Origin: Bryoerythrophyllum caledonicum
Lineage: Eukaryota > Streptophyta > Bryopsida > Pottiales > Pottiaceae
NCBI GenBank assembly: GCA_963971425.1
Contig: OZ020525.1
Span: 10,546,187-10,610,186 of the forward strand
Direction: 5' to 3'
DNA length: 64,000 nt
How positions within the stretch are numbered: the first letter of the stretch is position 1; every line of letters starts with the position of its first letter. A program made the position numbers and the translations under genes. Positions 1-11,257 of this stretch are shown here, piece after piece. The notes beneath the pieces were generated by a model, which made no database searches, had not been told where the DNA came from, and saw only the letters and a list, made by a program, of their open reading frames with translations.

Positions 1-8
1 GGGAGCTT

Positions 9-411
9 TAAGGTTGGATGACCTATAACCACCACGAACCCCATAATGGACAAGGTAAAGTGGACTAAAACCACCACAGACCCACCCCATTTCCGAAATT
101 TTAGGAAGTCACATATGATTGGGTGTTAGTTCATGATTGGTTCAAAGCTGCCGGTTTTTAGTCAATGCAGAAGTGGTTATTGGTACAACTTAGTGTGGAA
201 ATAGAGAGTATGGTAAGTCGAGGAATGGGTCACGCCTTACTATCCACTTTGAAAATTTGTAGCAATTTCAATATGAAGAAATAAATGGTCACGACAATTG
301 CAATATTCATGAAATCCTATTTTGAATTCCCAAAAAATGTCTAACCACGTATACAAACGCTATAAATAGGTCAGAAAGCTTAAGTTGGTGGTTATAGGTC
401 ATCCAACCTTA
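9..411. mobile_element. Short inverted-repeat element (MITE)
   Basis: The two ends are a perfect 26-bp inverted repeat beginning TAAGGTTGGATGACCTATAA. The right copy occupies 386-411. Both outer edges are flanked by GCTT (5-8 and 412-415), a possible 4-bp target-site duplication. The roughly 400-bp size and lack of a coding frame fit a non-autonomous DNA transposon. The superfamily is not certain; the TAA/TTA at the ends would also suit a Harbinger-like element. Confidence 0.75.
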
Positions 412-415
412 GCTT

Positions 416-2345
416 GCATGGGGTAGGGCTCAAGAGGATTGATTGCCAAGCATTTCATTGGAGCAGAAAAAAAGGGATATGAACTTCCTCTTGCTCTCTT
501 TCGTTCCGTTTTTAAATCTCATACGATCTAGCACCATATTCCTCCTAGCTTGCCTCTTTGGGAAGCACTTTCAGGAAAACTCTAATGAATATTCTCATGG
601 TTATCCTGATGGAGTTATCCTGAAAGTACTTAGGATTTAAACCTTCACTGTCACCCCAAAACGTTGATAGGGGTTGTACACCTGAAAGTCCACTTGTTTT
701 TTAGAAACATAGTGGTTTGGTTAAATTTGGGGGTTATTCCATAAATTATGGTCCTTTGTCAGCCAACCAACATGCTACAGGGTTAATCATATAGGTACAA
801 TCACCGTCCAAACATAGATGCAAGGTGGCATTGGTGACTCCAAATTACTAATTTGGTTACATTAGCTTGTTCCATGCGCGTGGCCCATAAAATATGCAGC
901 GTGAGAATTTTCACCCTGCAAATATTGTTGTATTTAAATCTCACCCTGCTTTGGTGAATAGAGAAAGACACAAGGTCCTTTAAGGATGTTGCACCGCATC
1001 ATTTTGGCTGACACAAGGTAGCCACCCTTTAAGACTCAAACTTTGAGGAAAACTCTGATGATTTGAAAGAAAGAAGGGCCATTGTCAACTACATTTTTGT
1101 GTTAATTATAGACATGGCCCAGTGATTTGTGGGCAATGTCAATGAGCATTAGTCACATCTTGGATGAGAGCATCCCTCCAGCTCCCTTAAAGAGCCACTC
1201 ATAAGCTTGCTCTCCAGATTGCGAGCGACTTTTTTCAATAACGGCGGCCCACCAACCTAAGTTATCACATACGTCCAAAATCCAAGGCCCCAAACATCCC
1301 AGATGTCCCAATGCATTTGTCCCGATGCATCCGTCCCGACGTCTAGACGAGGGTAAATTAGCGGTTGGCCAATGTATCCTCGGTCGCCCGACGACCGGGC
1401 AGCAACTCTGCCGACCGGCAGTAATTGTGGTAAAAAAGGTTAAATTTTTTTTCTCTAAGTTACAGACGTCCCGTGGAGCTCCCAGACAGACGTCTTGTCC
1501 ATCCCGTCCGTCCAAACAACCTAGCCACCAACAAACTCACTCTAGAAAAAATTTCTAGTGGCTCCCTAGAAAGTTAGAGTTGTACAAGAACGAAGGACTT
1601 TCTTCTCTCTCTCTCGCCCTCGCTCATTCTAAAAGTTGTAGCCCTTTGTTTGCATGTGCGGAAACGCATCAACATTTTTGCTCCATGCTTGCAGCTTAGC
1701 ACCATTTCTTTCTATATGTGCAGATGAAGTGAAAGCAACCGCCAAGCGCCTTTCCAAGAAAGCACGTCGAAGTCGTTTTGAGTGTCTAGGGCGGAATGAT
1801 TTGCCCGCTGGTGGGGTGCCCACCGTAATTAGTCTCCCGGAAACTATTAAAAGACCTTGTAAACGTCCATCATGGTGACCTTTCACTATGTACTACAGGG
1901 GATGCTATGACTAATGGCTTGTTTACACCAAAAAGCTTGGGTTCCAACCCATGAACACAAGTGGTACTTTGTTGGAGGGATGACACCATTGTAAGTAGTA
2001 CCATGCTTGAAACATGCAATAAACAAATATAAATGATTGGCTGAAACATGTCTTCCCGAATTTCCTCCAGGACTTTGGGATTGGGTACCTCCGAGACCTT
2101 CGCAACAAATACTACACTTAGGTCCAGGAAGTCACTATCCACTTTAGCCATGTAGGATTCCAGCAAGGATTTTTATCCATTGAAAAAAAATTTGGGCTGC
2201 AACCGAAGTTTGATTTGGTGTGAACTCAAAAGCAAAGTACCAACCTTCCAATTAAAGCCCTCTACCTCTTCCAATTAATCAATTGCGCAGTCTACAATGA
2301 AAGGCGTCCTAATTTTTATTTAATTCCATCTCTGTTTGTCGTCAC
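416..2345. other. Intergenic DNA without a recognised gene
   Basis: No open frame here resembles a known family. Positions 416-480 (GGTAGGGCTCAAGAGGATTG onward) recur in diverged form at about 26085-26155, so they are part of a dispersed repeat. Positions 894-930 form a near-perfect palindrome (AATATGCAG paired with CTGCAAATATT). A frame at 1654-1878 with a basic stretch (KATAKRLSKKARRSR) is open but has no recognisable domain. Confidence 0.6.
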
Positions 2346-2347
2346 TA

Positions 2348-2564
2348 CACTAAAGATCACATTTAGTGTAATGCTCAGTAAATGACTTGTAAATGCGATA
2401 AGTTTTTACTTTAAGTGAATATTTTTACCAACTATGTTTATAATGATCCTCTTATTTGAATACTACTGAGAATTGTGCTCTTGGTAAAAATTGGCATCAA
2501 GAGTAAAAACTTATCGCATATACAAGTCATTTACTGAGCATTACACTGAATGTGATCTTTAGTG
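2348..2564. mobile_element. Tc1/mariner-type MITE, family TACACT, copy 1
   Basis: Arms of about 66 bp face each other (CACTAAAGATCACATTTAGT on the left, its complement ending GATCTTTAGTG on the right). TA dinucleotides flank both ends (2346-2347 and 2565-2566), the target duplication of Tc1/mariner elements. The core has no coding frame. Its subterminal sequence (AAATGACTTGTAAATGC) is shared with the element at 4624-4839, so the two are one family. Confidence 0.85.
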
Positions 2565-2669
2565 TAGTTTCTCTAGTTGACAAAACAACCACAATTATTG
2601 TACTTGTTTACCACTTATTGACTTTTGTGTCTGCGAATAGGGTCTGAACCTGGTGTACATCAAGGCTTA

Positions 2670-3003
2670 GAGCATGGCCACCCCTACCCGCTCCCTGCTG
2701 CGGTGGTGTGGAGTTATTTCTGATATGTAGGGTGAGAACTCAAAAGGAAGCCCCACCAGCTCACAATTGAGTCGTATGCCGGAAGAATCCTACAGGCTGC
2801 ACCACCCAAGATGCGAGAATATGAAATGTTTGCAATGAATGCAACCAATCAGTGGACACCGGGCTACAACCACCGGGCCTATTGCTCAAACACCAATGGA
2901 ATGTGCGGAAGAAGGGTGGCACGCTGCCCGGTGGCTAGGCCCCGCCACTATTCAATGCAAATGCATTAATGCCTACCGGGTTTGAGCACCGGTGGCCATG
3001 CTC
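2670..3003. mobile_element. Harbinger/Tourist-like MITE
   Basis: The termini are a perfect 13-bp inverted repeat, GAGCATGGCCACC, and both sides carry TTA (2667-2669 and 3004-3006). A 3-bp TTA/TAA duplication with a GAGCAT-type end is typical of plant PIF/Harbinger MITEs. The 334-bp body is GC-rich and non-coding. It sits just upstream of the lipase-like gene remnant. Confidence 0.8.
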
Positions 3004-3086
3004 TTATGCTTCACTCCGCAATCCGACAGTCTTGTCATTGGTGCAGTAGGATTGTGAAGAAGTTGATCTAGTAACTGCTTCACATC

Positions 3087-4379
3087 ATGTTTATGGAGGT
3101 GTGTCTCGCGGCGTTTGGATACCATGTTGCAGACAAACTGTCGAAAGATCGTGAGGATGCTGTGAATATGGTGAAGAACGCAACTCCCACATCGTTCATT
3201 GAACTGAAGAAGGTACATGAGGTTCTATCGTGTTTGATCAGAGGGGTGTACGCGGTGGACAAAGAAGATCTTCAGAGCTCAGCTCCTCAATTTTGGACGA
3301 GCATCGGTTACCAACCTGTTGATTTGAAGACTCTCAATCTGACCGGTGCTAATTATGATCGTGATCAGTTTGAGAAAGACCTCAAAAGGATCGCGGACGT
3401 GCCGAGACCCGCTACGGGCGATGTTAGCTCTGTAGCCCGCTTGGTGCTCTTCCGAAGATGCGAAGGCAGGGAAAATGAGGTACCTTCAATCTCATCTTCA
3501 TGACATTGAATGAGAGTGTTTCAGTTTTCCCTACATTCGTGCCGTGGTGTTAGTGATATATTTACACACTAATGTGTCCAAAACACAATTTATCTTTGCT
3601 CTAGATTAACTAGAAATGCCTTTCTTATTTGATCTCAAGTTTTCCCGTCTCTCTCTGGGAGAGACACTCGCTGGCTAAACTTACGATCTCACATCTTCTT
3701 GTACTTACAATATTGTCCCAAAAGTCTCATGCGAACTATAATGATACTGTTCGTTGCAGCATTTGATTGACGCCGGAGTCTATCCGGAGGTGACTGTTCT
3801 CCCGCCACAGTACGTGGTGGCTATTCGAGGTACCATACTTCGAAGTACGAAGAAGGGGTCCGGAAGAAGACGGTCAACCTAAAAGACGTCGAAGCCGACT
3901 AAATTTTTTTTTCTCGAGACCCCTGCATGCAGCGACAGTCTACAGACTTGACGTATGAACCTGTTCGTCGTTTGGTGAAGGCTATTTGTAGGCAGGGTGG
4001 AGCTTGCGTTGATCGTGTGTGGATAGCTGGGCACTCCCTGGACGCCATGATCGCCCTCCAAGCTACTCGTGAATTTGCGCTTGAGAACCCTTCGCCTTTG
4101 GTGCTCTGCCCTCACCTCTTCAATCAGCCCTACTCCAGCCTCTTCGGAATGGCAAATTCCGTGTGTCGCAGCATCTGCCAAACCCTCGATATAGGCATTG
4201 CGAAACCCTTCAATTACCTCTTCGGCTGGAAACCACCTCTTATAGATGAACTCAGGAATTATTCGAGCGCCGTGGTTCAGGATTACATTTATAAGTTTGC
4301 TGAGAAGGTGGACCCTGAGTATGGTGAGCGGATGAGAGTGGATTCGGCCACACTGAAGGATAGAAACTACTCAACGTAG
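3087..4379 (+). pseudogene. Class-3-lipase-like alpha/beta hydrolase, degenerate
   Basis: Exon 1 (3087-3479) and the start of exon 2 (3761 onward) join in frame across a GT-AG intron of 281 nt. Exon 2 reads YVVAIRGTI, the oxyanion-side strand of plant fungal-lipase-type hydrolases (the At4g10955 group). The nucleophile elbow appears later as WIAGHSLD, followed by a LVLCPHLFNQPYSS segment like the family's FLFNPP stretch. The elbow should be GHSLG; the Asp in place of Gly is abnormal. Between 3840 and 3930 the frame breaks: one frame stops at about 3880, another reads KKTVNLKDVEAD and then stops. The gene is therefore probably non-functional. The family assignment is from motifs only. Confidence 0.6.
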
Positions 4380-4623
4380 ACTTGCAGGAAGCTAGCGCCT
4401 GAAGTCTGAACTAATGCAACTAACGTAGTGTGACTAATGTTCGTCGACGTCTGTAAAAGCGTCAGCATGGCCTTCTGCTGAAAGGAAAAACCGTTGGACA
4501 CTAGACTTTGGGTACACTCAACTGACGGCTGTCAGTCTGGAAGTAATATGTTACATCTGAAAATAAAGGTTTCAATTTCATTCATTTGTCCACAAGTTAG
4601 ATATCATTATGTTTCTTTTGGTA

Positions 4624-4839
4624 CACTGATTTTGAAGTTTAGTGTCATTTCTAGCAAATGGCTTGTAAATGCTATAAGTTTTCACTCTTGATGAATATTT
4701 TTACCGACCATGTTCACTATGATCCCCTTCTTTGAGTAGTATAGATTGTTGTGCTCTTAGTAAAAATTTATATCAAAAGTAAAAACTTACAGCATTTACA
4801 AGTCATTTACTCCCATGACACTAAACATCAAAATAAGTG
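4624..4839. mobile_element. Tc1/mariner-type MITE, family TACACT, copy 2
   Basis: Inverted ends (CACTGATTTTGAAGTTTAGT on the left, matching CACTAAACATCAAAATAAGTG on the right side by complement) lie between TA dinucleotides at 4622-4623 and 4840-4841. The inner arms AAATGGCTTGTAAATGC and GCATTTACAAGTCATTT match copy 1. The element is non-coding and 216 bp long, essentially the length of copy 1. Confidence 0.85.
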
Positions 4840-4841
4840 TA

Positions 4842-6399
4842 ATATGAAAACAACATTATTGGATAAAATTTTGGAAATTTATTATTATTTTATGTTATAT
4901 TGAATATGTCCCATGACTTTTCTTGAAATAATTGGGTAAAACGTACAATTGGATTAAAAATCAAACATTCTTAGATTAAAAATTTCAAAATGGATTCAGA
5001 TTTTGTGTTGAGTTTTGCATATGGTTCTAAGCTAGCATCCCGCGAATCAGGCTCACGCTGGTGCGGTGCGGATAATGAAAAGGAGTCTGTAATAATCAAT
5101 GTGTCAGTTAGAAGATCCGCTGCAACACCTTTTCAGAACCTTGTGTTATTTTCTACTTGCAAAAGTAGGGTGAGATTTGTAAACATAAATGTTTATAGGG
5201 TGAGAAATCTCACCTTGCTTATTTCCTAGAGCATCTCCACCATGGCAGTGGGCTGTGAGAGATTTTCTATGATAATGTATGTACTTGAACTTACGCAACA
5301 TGGATTGCTGCAATTGATTCTTATGAGTGATTTAGGAACGCAATTTTTTTCTATCATTGAATAACTCTAAGATACATGTGACTTGAACTATCTTTTCTTT
5401 TTAGACCACGCAATAAAGCAATTATGCACTTGGCCAAGTGCGCTAATCGGCACTCATAAACTAGAAGATTTTTCCCTCAATTTGTTTTTTTTTCATATGC
5501 TAAAATCTTACTATCTCTTTTGTATATTTTGTGTTTGTTGTGTTACATGTTGCGTTACATGTTGCATTACATATTGCGTTAAATATGTGTACGTACGTGA
5601 ATAATATGCGAAATATATGATAACTATTGTTTTAAACTTATGTAGAATACATGATTACTAAGTTGGTTTTTTTTCTGGGAAATGACATTGTTCATGTACT
5701 TAAAATCTATACATACACAATTTATATTATAATATAGGTTCAAAGTATCATACTACAAATACAATTATAAATACTATTAATAATATGAAAAAACATACAT
5801 AATTTAGGTTTACATAATCACAAATAGAAAATACTATACTGAAACATGCCATACCTAAATCCAACATATCAATCATACTATAGTGGCCTATCCTTAGTCC
5901 TACCACCCTAAACACCATGTCTGTTCTAGTACGGTATCACTTTAAGGCACTCATCACCCTCTAGCAAAGCAACTCCTAATAAGTGTTTCATAACATAATT
6001 GACCATTTGAGCCAACTTGTCTTTCTATATTGGGCGATCTCCAAGACTATCAGATGCACACTAGACATATATCTAACCGCCAAGTTCATTGTGTCGTATG
6101 TGCGTTACGCCATCACCATTATAGTAGAACTCATCTTTAAATGATATCATTGATGAAAAGGCCCCTCGAAATGTGACAACATCCTCTAGTTTGCTACATC
6201 TTAAAACATAAGACAATATTAGTCGTGTATGACTTCCAATACTTTGGTGATTCATTGTTTTCTTACGTGTTTGTACTATCATATAATGAAATACCATACC
6301 TTGATGTGAGTGCAACAAACCTTTTGTGAAACAAAGCATTAAGTGTAAAGATATTAATTTCCAATCCTTGAACATCACGAAGGCTAGTAAAAGCCAGTT
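4842..6399. other. AT-rich intergenic DNA, no gene seen
   Basis: This stretch is AT-rich and has no convincing coding frame. A hairpin lies at about 5168-5215 (GGTGAGATTTGTAAACAT against ATGTTTATAGGGTGAGA and AATCTCACC). At 5530-5590 there is a short TGTTACATGTTGCGTTACAT repeat. Confidence 0.55.
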
Positions 6400-6475
6400 G
6401 GAGGTAGTTGAGCAACCTTAAAGTTAAGCGGGGTGGTCAAAGAATAGGACTCGGATAGGTGACCAAAGGAACTAG
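6400..6475 (+). pseudogene. 5S rRNA-like fragment (possible 5S-derived SINE head)
   Basis: AAGTTAAGCG (6421-6430), followed 20 nt later by GGACTCGGATAGGTGACC (6448-6465), closely resembles the internal pol III promoter of plant 5S rRNA (box A and box C). Spacing and order agree with 5S rRNA. The 5' third and the 3' end do not match well, so this is a decayed 5S copy or the head of a 5S-derived SINE rather than a functional gene. Confidence 0.5.
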
Positions 6476-6479
6476 GTAG

Positions 6480-9440
6480 AAATTTCCTAGATCTTCTTGA
6501 CTTCGCCTAGCGAAGCCCGCGGAGCTCAGGAAGCCTTTCGCCTACGAGCATTAATTATTTTTCTATTAAATTAAATCAAGGGCGGACATGTATGTGCGTG
6601 AAATTGAGAGGCATGCGCGCACACACCCCTGGAGGTCTGGCGGTTGTGGTATTGGGCGGCGTTTAGTTGCAGCTCTCCCCCTTCGCATGTTTCTCCGCCT
6701 GCCTCTCTGCCGCTCAAACTCTCCTTCGCCACTCACACACTCTTCCCACAGCCGCTCAAACCCTCTCCCCTCTCCTCACAGTTCACTGCCCCTCCCAGCC
6801 GCCGCTCAAGCCTTCTCCCCCCACCTCAAACCTTTTGTCCACCTTTGAAAGGGGAGAGTAGTTCCATACTACATACTACATACTACATACTACATTCTTG
6901 TTCTTCTTCTTCTTCTTCTTCAAAATCTACAGAATGGGTACATTTCATCGCGACTAGTTGTCATAGAAATTGCTATAGTTTGCCCGCCACACTCGAGCGC
7001 ACATTCTCACGCCATTCATTGGAAGTGCATGGATCTTCGGAACTTCACTTAGACTACAGATCCAACAAAGATGAAGTATCGATCCACCAAATTTGCAAAC
7101 CACTTCAAAAGTGACCTATAGGCCTCTTGTCCTTTAAGGTTTAAAGTTTGATCTTAAAGATGAGGTGGAGATCACTCAGAAGTGGTTAGGGAGGTTGTTT
7201 GTGAAATTTCAAACTAGAAAGGGGGAGAAAGATCAATGTTGTCTTCAAAAATAAGTGGAGTCGGGCCTCCTCGGCACTAAGGGCTCTTTAGAACAGAGCC
7301 TGCGCCTCCTGCTCTACGTGGGCCATTCTGCCCGCCCAGCTATAAGCAAACGCACATGACGACCATATGGGGCTTCATCTTCCAAATATGGTCCCCAGAA
7401 GTCCGGGTTGGGCTCCACATGCCCACACCAGTTTCACAGTAAAATGATAAATTCCAAACCAAACCATTTGGTTATTCTCTTCTGATTTACCTTTTTAACC
7501 ATATTATTACCACAACGTTCCTATTGCGTTCCGATTGAGTTCCCACGGTGTTCCCCAAAGTTCCCCAAGTGTTCCCAATGTTCCCAAAGAGTTCCCAATG
7601 CATTTACACCTAGGAACCAATTTATCCAAATTGCCTTTTGATTAGTGGGGCCCACCACTAGTCGTTCAGGCCCCAACGAGGCTCATCCGCACACATGTGC
7701 GTCTGCTTTATGACCCCGCACCCCATACCCGCCCCTTGATACCCTCCACTCTCTAGGGTCCTCTTCCCGCCCAACCTCCACGCGAACTCCAGACTCAAAG
7801 GGGTTGTTGCGAGACTCCGTCATGTTGCGCCGCGTCCTTTTGGCTCTCACTCTCTCCTGACAGTCTCTCTCCTTATGCAGAGTCAAGTCCAATTCGGAGC
7901 CATGTCTCAATCTCTTCTTCCTTCCTGTTGTAACTTATTATCTGGTTTGATTCAACTCCCCGAATGTGGATAAAAGACATCCAGAGAACAACGTCTCAGT
8001 TTCCTACACTTCGACAGCTCTCATATGTTCTGCCGGTACTTTGTGTGAAAATGAACACCTTGTACATGAAGTAAGAGCTCAACGCGGTTTCGGTGGCATC
8101 ATCGTTCCTCTCATGGACGCCAAGTCTGAATCTGTTTTCGGTCTGCACTAAAAGCGTTGGCCATCCTGACACAGAGCCCCTGATTTAACTGACCCCTTAG
8201 AGAGAGAGAGAGAGCTAGAAACATCATCACAGTTCCATCTGCATCCTATTCAACCACGAGTGAGTTTCAGATCCTACACAAGGGGCCCAGGAGGCGTTAC
8301 CACTTGAGGGGCATGGTGTAAACCGCACTTTTTCTTAGGTCCATTCAGTGAGTATGTGGGAAATTTCATTCCATGAGCAAAAAAGATTGTTTCTACTACT
8401 TCTAACATCCGGTAACAAGGTAATTGCTTTTGTTTTGACATATAAGAACTATTGAACGCATTCCGTGTGTGAAAGTTGGCTATTTTCACATATGCAAATG
8501 CCTTGTGAGGCCCCTTATGTAAGTATGTGGTACAAACGTTCACCAATTCCACACATCTATGAATCCACAATTCATGGTTGCTTGTATATCCCATATGGTT
8601 TGTCACGGGCAAGTGGAAAGACAAGTATAAGATGCAGAGGAGCTCCACCTCTATGGAGAAGGCCAAAGCAACCCATGAAATTGAGCTTTGATAGCTAGTA
8701 GTCTCCACCTTTAAAAAAAAAGAAAATGCATGTTAGAGTCGAATTGGAAATATGGAAATGTTCTTGGTTCAAATGATGGATAACATATAAAAACAGTGAA
8801 ATTAACATCTCTGAAAACATTGTGATTTACCATGTGGAAAAATTCCATATGTGAGTCGCGTTTTTACTACATGGAATGAGATTACCCGATTAGTGTTATT
8901 AACCTGGTAAACCATGTGGTAAAATCGGCTACATTCACTTCTGATAATATCCCTAAACTTTGTCCGAAAACTAAAAATTTCAGATACATTTGAGTTATTT
9001 GTAAAGGGAACCGGTCTTTTGTCCTCCTTTTTTCATGCAAAAGAGAATCTAACATGTATTTGAGTGTAGCCGCAAAGTAATCCTGTGAAAAAACTTCAGG
9101 GTTTGAGGGTTTTGAGGAGGTGTTATTTATGGCACAAGTGGCACAAATCTCCCAAAAAAACACAAGAACAATCATGAACGTCATGACACTCTGGCATGTA
9201 TCCTACATCCTAGAGTTGTGCATGATGTGAAGGGTCAATGATTGCTTAAAATAAAAGCCAGGCACAAACTCGAGTTTGGGAATTCTAAGGCTCAAAAACT
9301 AGTCTATCCAGTGTTCTATTCTAGGTCTACAGTGAAACCCTGCCAGTGGACTCGGCGACCCTGGCTTTTCCATTTTACAGGTTAGAAACTGAGGATTTGG
9401 GGTACTTTGCAGATAACTCTATTGATCACTGAACCTGAAC
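6480..9440. other. Intergenic DNA with simple repeats, no gene seen
   Basis: Contents are a pyrimidine-rich tract (6680-6850), a CATACTA microsatellite of about four units (6867-6896), a TTC run (6900-6921), clustered GTTCCC motifs (7530-7600) and a GA run (8201-8214). None of the open frames resembles a known protein. Confidence 0.5.
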
Positions 9441-9450
9441 TCACTGCGTT

Positions 9451-9724
9451 ACCTGATTCCGGAAGGAGACCTGTCCCTCGGTGCCCTTGGTGTTATGATT
9501 GTGAGTGGCGAAATGCGCAACGGTGCCATCCGCCAAGACGACGTTGAAACGACACCAGGTTGAACTCGTTCGGGTGCTCATTCTCCACCAGAATGGCGTT
9601 CGGGCCACCGAACTCCTTGGGCACGTAGAAGTGGTGCGTGAAGTCGAAATCCTTGCTCGTCGCCAAGTCCACCGTCGAGATCCAGTTCTCCAACGCAGCT
9701 TTCTTGCTGCGCATCCCCTTCCCA
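9451..9724 (-). pseudogene. LOX: Lipoxygenase PLAT/LH2-domain exon with a frameshift
   Basis: Read on the minus strand, this GC-rich block encodes TGKGMRSKKAALENW, then FYVPKEFGGPNAILVENEH and, after a 1-nt shift near 9550, NVVLADGTVAHFATHN and GQVSFRNQ. This is the beta-sandwich PLAT/LH2 domain near the N-terminus of plant lipoxygenases, where (G)AILVENEH is a hallmark. The block is bounded by an AG acceptor (TTTTGCAG) and a GT donor (AATCAG/GTAACG), so it is one internal exon. No catalytic iron-binding domain or neighbouring exon is visible. An orphan, frameshifted exon fits a gene fragment. Confidence 0.7.
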
Positions 9725-9959
9725 GTCTCTGCAAAATCTCGTCAAAAACAAGCTAAAAACGGTGTCACCCTGGCAAGAGGTGCTGCGGCCGACGAGCGTG
9801 GAGAACGTGCTGGCGCTCGTGTTGACCGGCCTGTTCCTGTACGCGGGCGTCTTGATCGTGTGGCAGCTGCTGCTCGTCGCGGCCGCCATCACGCTCTCCG
9901 CGCTCAAGTACGCCGTCATCGCTGCCATCCTCCTCGGTGTGCTCATCTTCTTCCTCTGA
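9725..9959 (+). CDS. Small hydrophobic protein, possible exon
   Basis: An open frame follows an AG acceptor-like site (CCCTTCCCAG) and runs SLQNLVKNKLKTVSPWQEV before a long hydrophobic region of about 55 residues (VENVLALVLTGLFLYAGVLI onward, ending GVLIFFL). Two or three membrane spans are likely. It has no ATG near its start, so an upstream exon would be needed. It lies directly head-to-head with the lipoxygenase exon on the other strand. High GC and a good hydrophobic pattern favour real coding. I do not recognise the family. Confidence 0.35.
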
Positions 9960-10089
9960 TCTAGTGATCATCTTTTGTATATACAACAGTTTTGATCAAG
10001 CTCCGACACTGAATCTGCCTTGGAAGTTCCGTCCTGCTGATGTAGAATCTGTCACTTGTGTTCAAGGTGTGCTCATCTTCTTCCTCTGA
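9939..10089 (+). repeat. Direct repeat of a small ORF's 3' end
   Basis: GGTGTGCTCATCTTCTTCCT at 9936-9955, which encodes the end of the hydrophobic frame, recurs at about 10065-10084 together with the following TCTGAT and TTAG. The two copies are about 130 bp apart. Confidence 0.6.
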
Positions 10090-10299
10090 TTTAGGGTTTA
10101 AGGTTTAGCGGTGCAGACACATGAAGCTCTAGGTTATGGAATTGCCAGGGTTTTCCAGCGTTGGCAATGTCGTGCCTTTTTTGTAAAATATACTACAATT
10201 TTGAGCAACCGACTCTGATTTCTTGCACTGGGAAGAATTTGTCACATGTTGCTCGTTTGCTCCGCCGGTGCGAGCAAACTTCCAAGATAGAGCTTCACC

Positions 10300-10328
10300 T
10301 ACCCTAAACCCTAAACCCTAAACCCTAA
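10300..10328 (-). repeat. Interstitial telomere-type repeat
   Basis: Just under four units of CCCTAAA. Similar short tracts on the plus strand occur at 12630-12645, 15531-15558, 23078-23095 and 23215-23260. These are internal telo-box-like tracts, not a chromosome end. Confidence 0.85.
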
Positions 10329-10525
10329 GGAACCACTTTCTGTTCACTGGGTGTGCAAAACTTGTAAACATGTGACAATGAAGGGTATTGCGGATCAAGA
10401 CTACCTGATTGCATGCGGATTGCGATTGTAAACACTCCCACTTTTATCTCACTCAATTTATCCGCCTGTCGCCTCGATTGATCCGCCGTCCGCCTACAAG
10501 TCCAGGGAGTCCCCACTCTTCTCTT

Positions 10526-10591
10526 CAAACACCTCTTCTTCTACATACCTCTCTTCTCTTCACTTCAAACACCTCTTCTTCTACATACCTC
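10526..10591 (+). repeat. CT-rich tandem duplication
   Basis: TTCAAACACCTCTTCTTCTA plus the following CATACCTC occurs twice, about 38 bp apart, just upstream of the small frame at 10635. A pyrimidine-rich leader of this kind is common in plant 5' UTRs. Confidence 0.6.
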
Positions 10592-10634
10592 CTCTCTCTT
10601 CAGTTCTTTTCTGGGTTTTTTTATTTTGTTGACG

Positions 10635-10850
10635 ATGGAAGCATGGAGGACGCGGTTAATGAGTGCGTGCGCTTCTTTTCGGGAGGACAACGAGGATGAT
10701 AAAGCGCGCATTGTGGCGGCGTTAAGCATGATTGAGGAATTAGTGCAAAAGAGGAAGTGCCGCAAGATGGAAGACTTCGGGGCGGAAGACCTCGGGGTGG
10801 TTCTCGTACAGGGAAGCGGAGGAACATTGAGAGAGCTCGGGTTGAGATGA
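10635..10850 (+). CDS. Hypothetical small protein (71 aa)
   Basis: An ATG-started frame of 71 codons begins MEAWRTRLMSACASFRED and is rich in charged residues, with an amphipathic helix (ARIVAALSMIEELVQKRK). It follows a CT-rich leader. No family is recognised and no introns are evident. It could be the first exon of a longer gene or chance coding. Confidence 0.3.
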   Translation: MEAWRTRLMSACASFREDNEDDKARIVAALSMIEELVQKRKCRKMEDFGAEDLGVVLVQGSGGTLRELGLR

Positions 10851-11257
10851 AGGGCCTATCTAGCATATGAAAAGGTCTTTGTTTCTCACTATTTTGTGGG
10901 TTGTCATAGGTGATGGGACACAAATTTCCCCTCAACAGCTTCGAAAAACCTTTTCGCGCACTCTGTAACAATACGCTCCTTTTGTCCTGTAGTAATCATC
11001 CATTGCAACCACAAAAACTCCTAAAGCAAGCATACGTAGAGCGCAAGTGACATTTTGCCAGGAGGACAAACCTATCAAATTGACACTGCTTCGCCACTGA
11101 TATCCATGCGATACCAGCCAAATACTCTTCTAGTATTACTGAGGCGTTCTTGCACAAGTGAACAACGTCGGAAACTTATGAAGGCTGCCTGTGATGTGCA
11201 TGCTGATGAGGATTTCTAAGTTTTCTGGCCATATCATTAATTCAGGCAAGAGAGTAA

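Noticed and set aside
10300-10328. CCCTAAA run as a chromosome end
   Set aside because: Only about four units, flanked by ordinary sequence on both sides.
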